A DNA stretch of 64,000 nt. Origin: Pricia antarctica (GTDB lineage Bacteria; Bacteroidota; Bacteroidia; Flavobacteriales; Flavobacteriaceae). The notes under the pieces were generated by a model. It was not told where the DNA came from and did not search any database. It worked only from the letters and a program-made list of their open reading frames with translations. This document shows positions 62,154 through 64,000 of this stretch, one piece after another (the first letter of the stretch is position 1; the number at the start of each line of letters is the position of its first letter). The stretch spans positions 62,001-126,000 of the forward strand of contig NZ_FNAO01000001.1 in assembly GCF_900101815.1 (NCBI RefSeq). Direction: 5' to 3'. Both the position numbers and the translations under genes were made by a program.

Positions 62154-62810
62154 ATGCCAAAAAGTTATCTTTTCATCGTACATGTTTTTTTAATGCTAGC
62201 CGCAGTCAGCTATGGTCAGACCGATTTACCTACCCAAAAACCTTTAGAAATCGGTGTTGCCAATAAAATTGATGAAACAGCGAAACCAGATAAGGGCACA
62301 GCGCTGAAAATACCTTCCGTCATCGATAATAATCCCGAGGTCAAATTGGATATGAACAAGAGAAATCCGGTAAAGATGTTACCGGATCGTGAACTCGTTC
62401 AAGCGGGCACAGGAATGAAAATCGATCCGAAAGCAGGCCCAAGGGAACCCAAAGAAGGATCTAGGGAACACTTTTCGGATATGTATCTCGGCGATGTAAA
62501 AAGCGGCGGTAAATTTGTGGGCATCGTATGTCGAGACCATGAATATGTCGACGGAGACCGGGTCAGGATATGGCTCAATGGTAACGTAGTAGATCCGAAC
62601 ACCTTGCTGACGGCATCCTTTAAAGGGATAAACGTCGATTTGGAGGAAGGCTTTAACCGCTTTGAATTCGAGGCCCTGAATGTCGGGTCTTCCCCTCCCA
62701 ATACTGCACAAGTCGATGTTTACGATGATAAAGGTGAACTGATCTATTCGAACAAGTGGTTATTGTCTACGGGGTCAAAAGCTACATTGATTATTACTAA
62801 GGAAGAGTGA
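62154..62810 (+). CDS. Secreted protein of unknown function
   Basis: A 218-residue protein with signal peptide MPKSYLFIVHVFLMLAAVSYG. After a low-complexity, charged N-terminal half rich in Lys, Pro and Glu (PTQKPLEIGVANKIDETAKPDKG), residues about 110-215 look like a compact beta-sandwich (VGIVCRDHEYVDGDRVRIWLNGNVV, NRFEFEALNVGSSPPNTAQVDVYDD, LIITKEE), of the kind seen in carbohydrate- or calcium-binding modules. I do not recognise a named family. It converges with the acylase gene 18 bases later. Confidence 0.8.
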   Translation: MPKSYLFIVHVFLMLAAVSYGQTDLPTQKPLEIGVANKIDETAKPDKGTALKIPSVIDNNPEVKLDMNKRNPVKMLPDRELVQAGTGMKIDPKAGPREPKEGSREHFSDMYLGDVKSGGKFVGIVCRDHEYVDGDRVRIWLNGNVVDPNTLLTASFKGINVDLEEGFNRFEFEALNVGSSPPNTAQVDVYDDKGELIYSNKWLLSTGSKATLIITKEE

Positions 62811-62828
62811 ACAGTATTCTGTGACACC

Positions 62829-64000
62829 TCAATTTCCGCGCTCCCCAGGCCGGTATTTTTCCTCCGCGCGCTTCAGCACATCCTCTTGATAAAAAGCAAC
62901 CACTTTCCAGTCCGCATTGGCGTAGCGTTCGATCTGGTCGTCGAAATGCGGGGAAGCCGGGTCTCCACTCTGCCCGCCTGCCAAGATGCTTTTCGCCTTG
63001 ATTCTTTCGCCAAACTCGACCACGGCGGCAAAACTGTTGCCACGGGTGCCGTAAATCTTTTGGGTGTCGTTGTCGTAGCTGACGCCATAAGCGGCCAAAG
63101 CGCCCCACCGGCCGGAGGCCAAACCGATCGGTCTGCTAGGTTTGCTATCGTCAAAAGCCTGTCGGATGTCTCCGTTCAATCGCTGATAGCGGTTGACTTT
63201 GCCCCATGGGATGTTCCATGTGCCGAAATCGGCCGTCAATCGGTCGAAAACTTGTTCGAAAGTCCGTACGCCTTCCTTGGAATGTTGGCCCAGCCAAACA
63301 AAGGATTCCATATCGCTTAGGCCATCAGGTCGTTCGGCTTCCCGACCCATTGCGGTGCCGTAATAGTGGGCCAAGGTCATGGCTACAGATTCCTTACCCG
63401 TTTTATAATCCCATTTCTTCAAAACTTCCATAGCATCCCGAAGTTTAGGGTTTTTATCGTCATGACTATTGTAGGACTCCACCAAACCGGGAATCAAGGC
63501 CTCGAACGCCGGCAAATACGGGTCGTGTGCCAATTGGATCAGGCTATCCACCGTATAGCCGCGTCTGCCCCGCAAAAGTTCAATGGCATGAACTCCCCGA
63601 AAATTCTCTTGATCGATGGACATATACCTCGGATAATTTTCCTTATTTGGACTAAATTCCAAAGCCGCGGTGTAGGGGGTAGAATTGCAATTTTGTATCC
63701 ATCCATTTTCAGGGTTCAGTAATAGGATGTTTTCATCGACCGTATGCAGCCCCTGCCAATCCGTTTTGGGATTACTGCCATCGACCGGTTTCGAGTAGTC
63801 GAAAACCGTATCCCGTTTCGGAATGAAATTCCCATGAAAATAGGCGATATTTCCCTCGGCATCTCCATATACCGTGTTGTTGCTGGAATTCGTTCGCATA
63901 TCCATCATCTTTCGGAATCCTTTATAGCCCTCCTGTTTTGAGCGGATAAACGATTGTTCCAAAGCTTTGGGCGGTGCCCACATCATGGCGGTAGCCGTCC
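62829..64000 (-). CDS. Penicillin acylase family enzyme, N-terminus cut by window edge
   Basis: The last 390 residues of a large Ntn-hydrolase (penicillin/aculeacin/acyl-homoserine-lactone acylase family). The frame is open to the window edge, and the Met at 63986 is internal, preceded by TATA. Beta-subunit features are NTVYGDAEGNIAYFHGNFIPKR, the oxyanion Asn region WIQNCNSTPY, and the C-terminal RFLASGRWGALAAYG-like end (PIGLASGRWGALAAYG, ILAGGQSGDPASPHFDDQIERYA). The catalytic N-terminal Ser lies outside the window. Such enzymes hydrolyse amides; the substrate is unknown. Confidence 0.9.
   Translation of the reverse strand, partial: TATAMMWAPPKALEQSFIRSKQEGYKGFRKMMDMRTNSSNNTVYGDAEGNIAYFHGNFIPKRDTVFDYSKPVDGSNPKTDWQGLHTVDENILLLNPENGWIQNCNSTPYTAALEFSPNKENYPRYMSIDQENFRGVHAIELLRGRRGYTVDSLIQLAHDPYLPAFEALIPGLVESYNSHDDKNPKLRDAMEVLKKWDYKTGKESVAMTLAHYYGTAMGREAERPDGLSDMESFVWLGQHSKEGVRTFEQVFDRLTADFGTWNIPWGKVNRYQRLNGDIRQAFDDSKPSRPIGLASGRWGALAAYGVSYDNDTQKIYGTRGNSFAAVVEFGERIKAKSILAGGQSGDPASPHFDDQIERYANADWKVVAFYQEDVLKRAEEKYRPGERGN

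Overview
The window comes from a marine-type member of the Flavobacteriaceae (Bacteroidota). Four things point there: a SusC/SusD pair, many outer-membrane or periplasmic lipoproteins with short SCxx lipoboxes, promoters of the TTTG-N19-TAnnTTTG type with no clear Shine-Dalgarno sites, and mevalonate-pathway isoprenoid genes with a class II HMG-CoA reductase. Species cannot be fixed from sequence reading alone. No insertion sequence, phage, CRISPR array or rRNA was seen. Coding density is high and only two gene-free stretches exceed 300 bases.

Layout. (1) 1-5.5 kb: mevalonate kinase (cut by the window edge) and diphosphomevalonate decarboxylase, a divergent TspO-like protein, DUF1697, a GDPD lipoprotein and an HI0933-type flavoprotein. 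(2) 5.5-27.6 kb: a carbohydrate region. On the minus strand lie lacI, pgmB, a GH65 phosphorylase and a GH13 amylase lipoprotein (malto-oligosaccharide breakdown to glucose-6-phosphate). Divergent from lacI lie susC-susD, a strong terminator, xylulokinase and xylose isomerase. Two giant tandem FG-GAP/ASPIC lipoproteins and a GyrI-like membrane protein follow. (3) 27.7-36.5 kb: NlpC/P60 lipoprotein, ComEC, dipeptide use (DPP IV plus POT transporter), then HMG-CoA reductase with a GYDIA-type GHMP kinase, the second mevalonate locus. (4) 36.6-44.6 kb: an envelope block read leftwards, coaX, a beta-barrel protein, TPR protein, lptC, a 67-residue membrane protein, CorC-like protein and PpiD. (5) 44.7-51.6 kb: tRNA-Phe with perfect promoter and terminator, an MtnK-like kinase translationally coupled to an exported ADP-ribosylglycohydrolase, a GH32 fructanase, then rhodanese, TIGR04282 glycosyltransferase and purine nucleoside phosphorylase. 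(6) 51.7-58.1 kb: serS, TPR protein, DUF4286, GGCT-like protein, rsmA and mgtE. (7) 58.1-64 kb: gntP, RidA, D-threonine-aldolase-like enzyme, SGNH hydrolase, an unknown secreted protein, and the C-terminal part of a penicillin-acylase family enzyme.

The parts most worth a second look are the MtnK-like kinase/ADP-ribosylglycohydrolase pair with the nearby rhodanese-TIGR04282-PNP cassette (possible salvage or tailoring of unusual ribosyl compounds), the duplicated 7+ASPIC+6 FG-GAP lipoproteins coupled to a membrane-anchored small-molecule sensor, and a nested-hairpin element in front of DUF4286 that could be a cis-acting RNA. All functional statements rest on motif recognition by eye; no database search was run.
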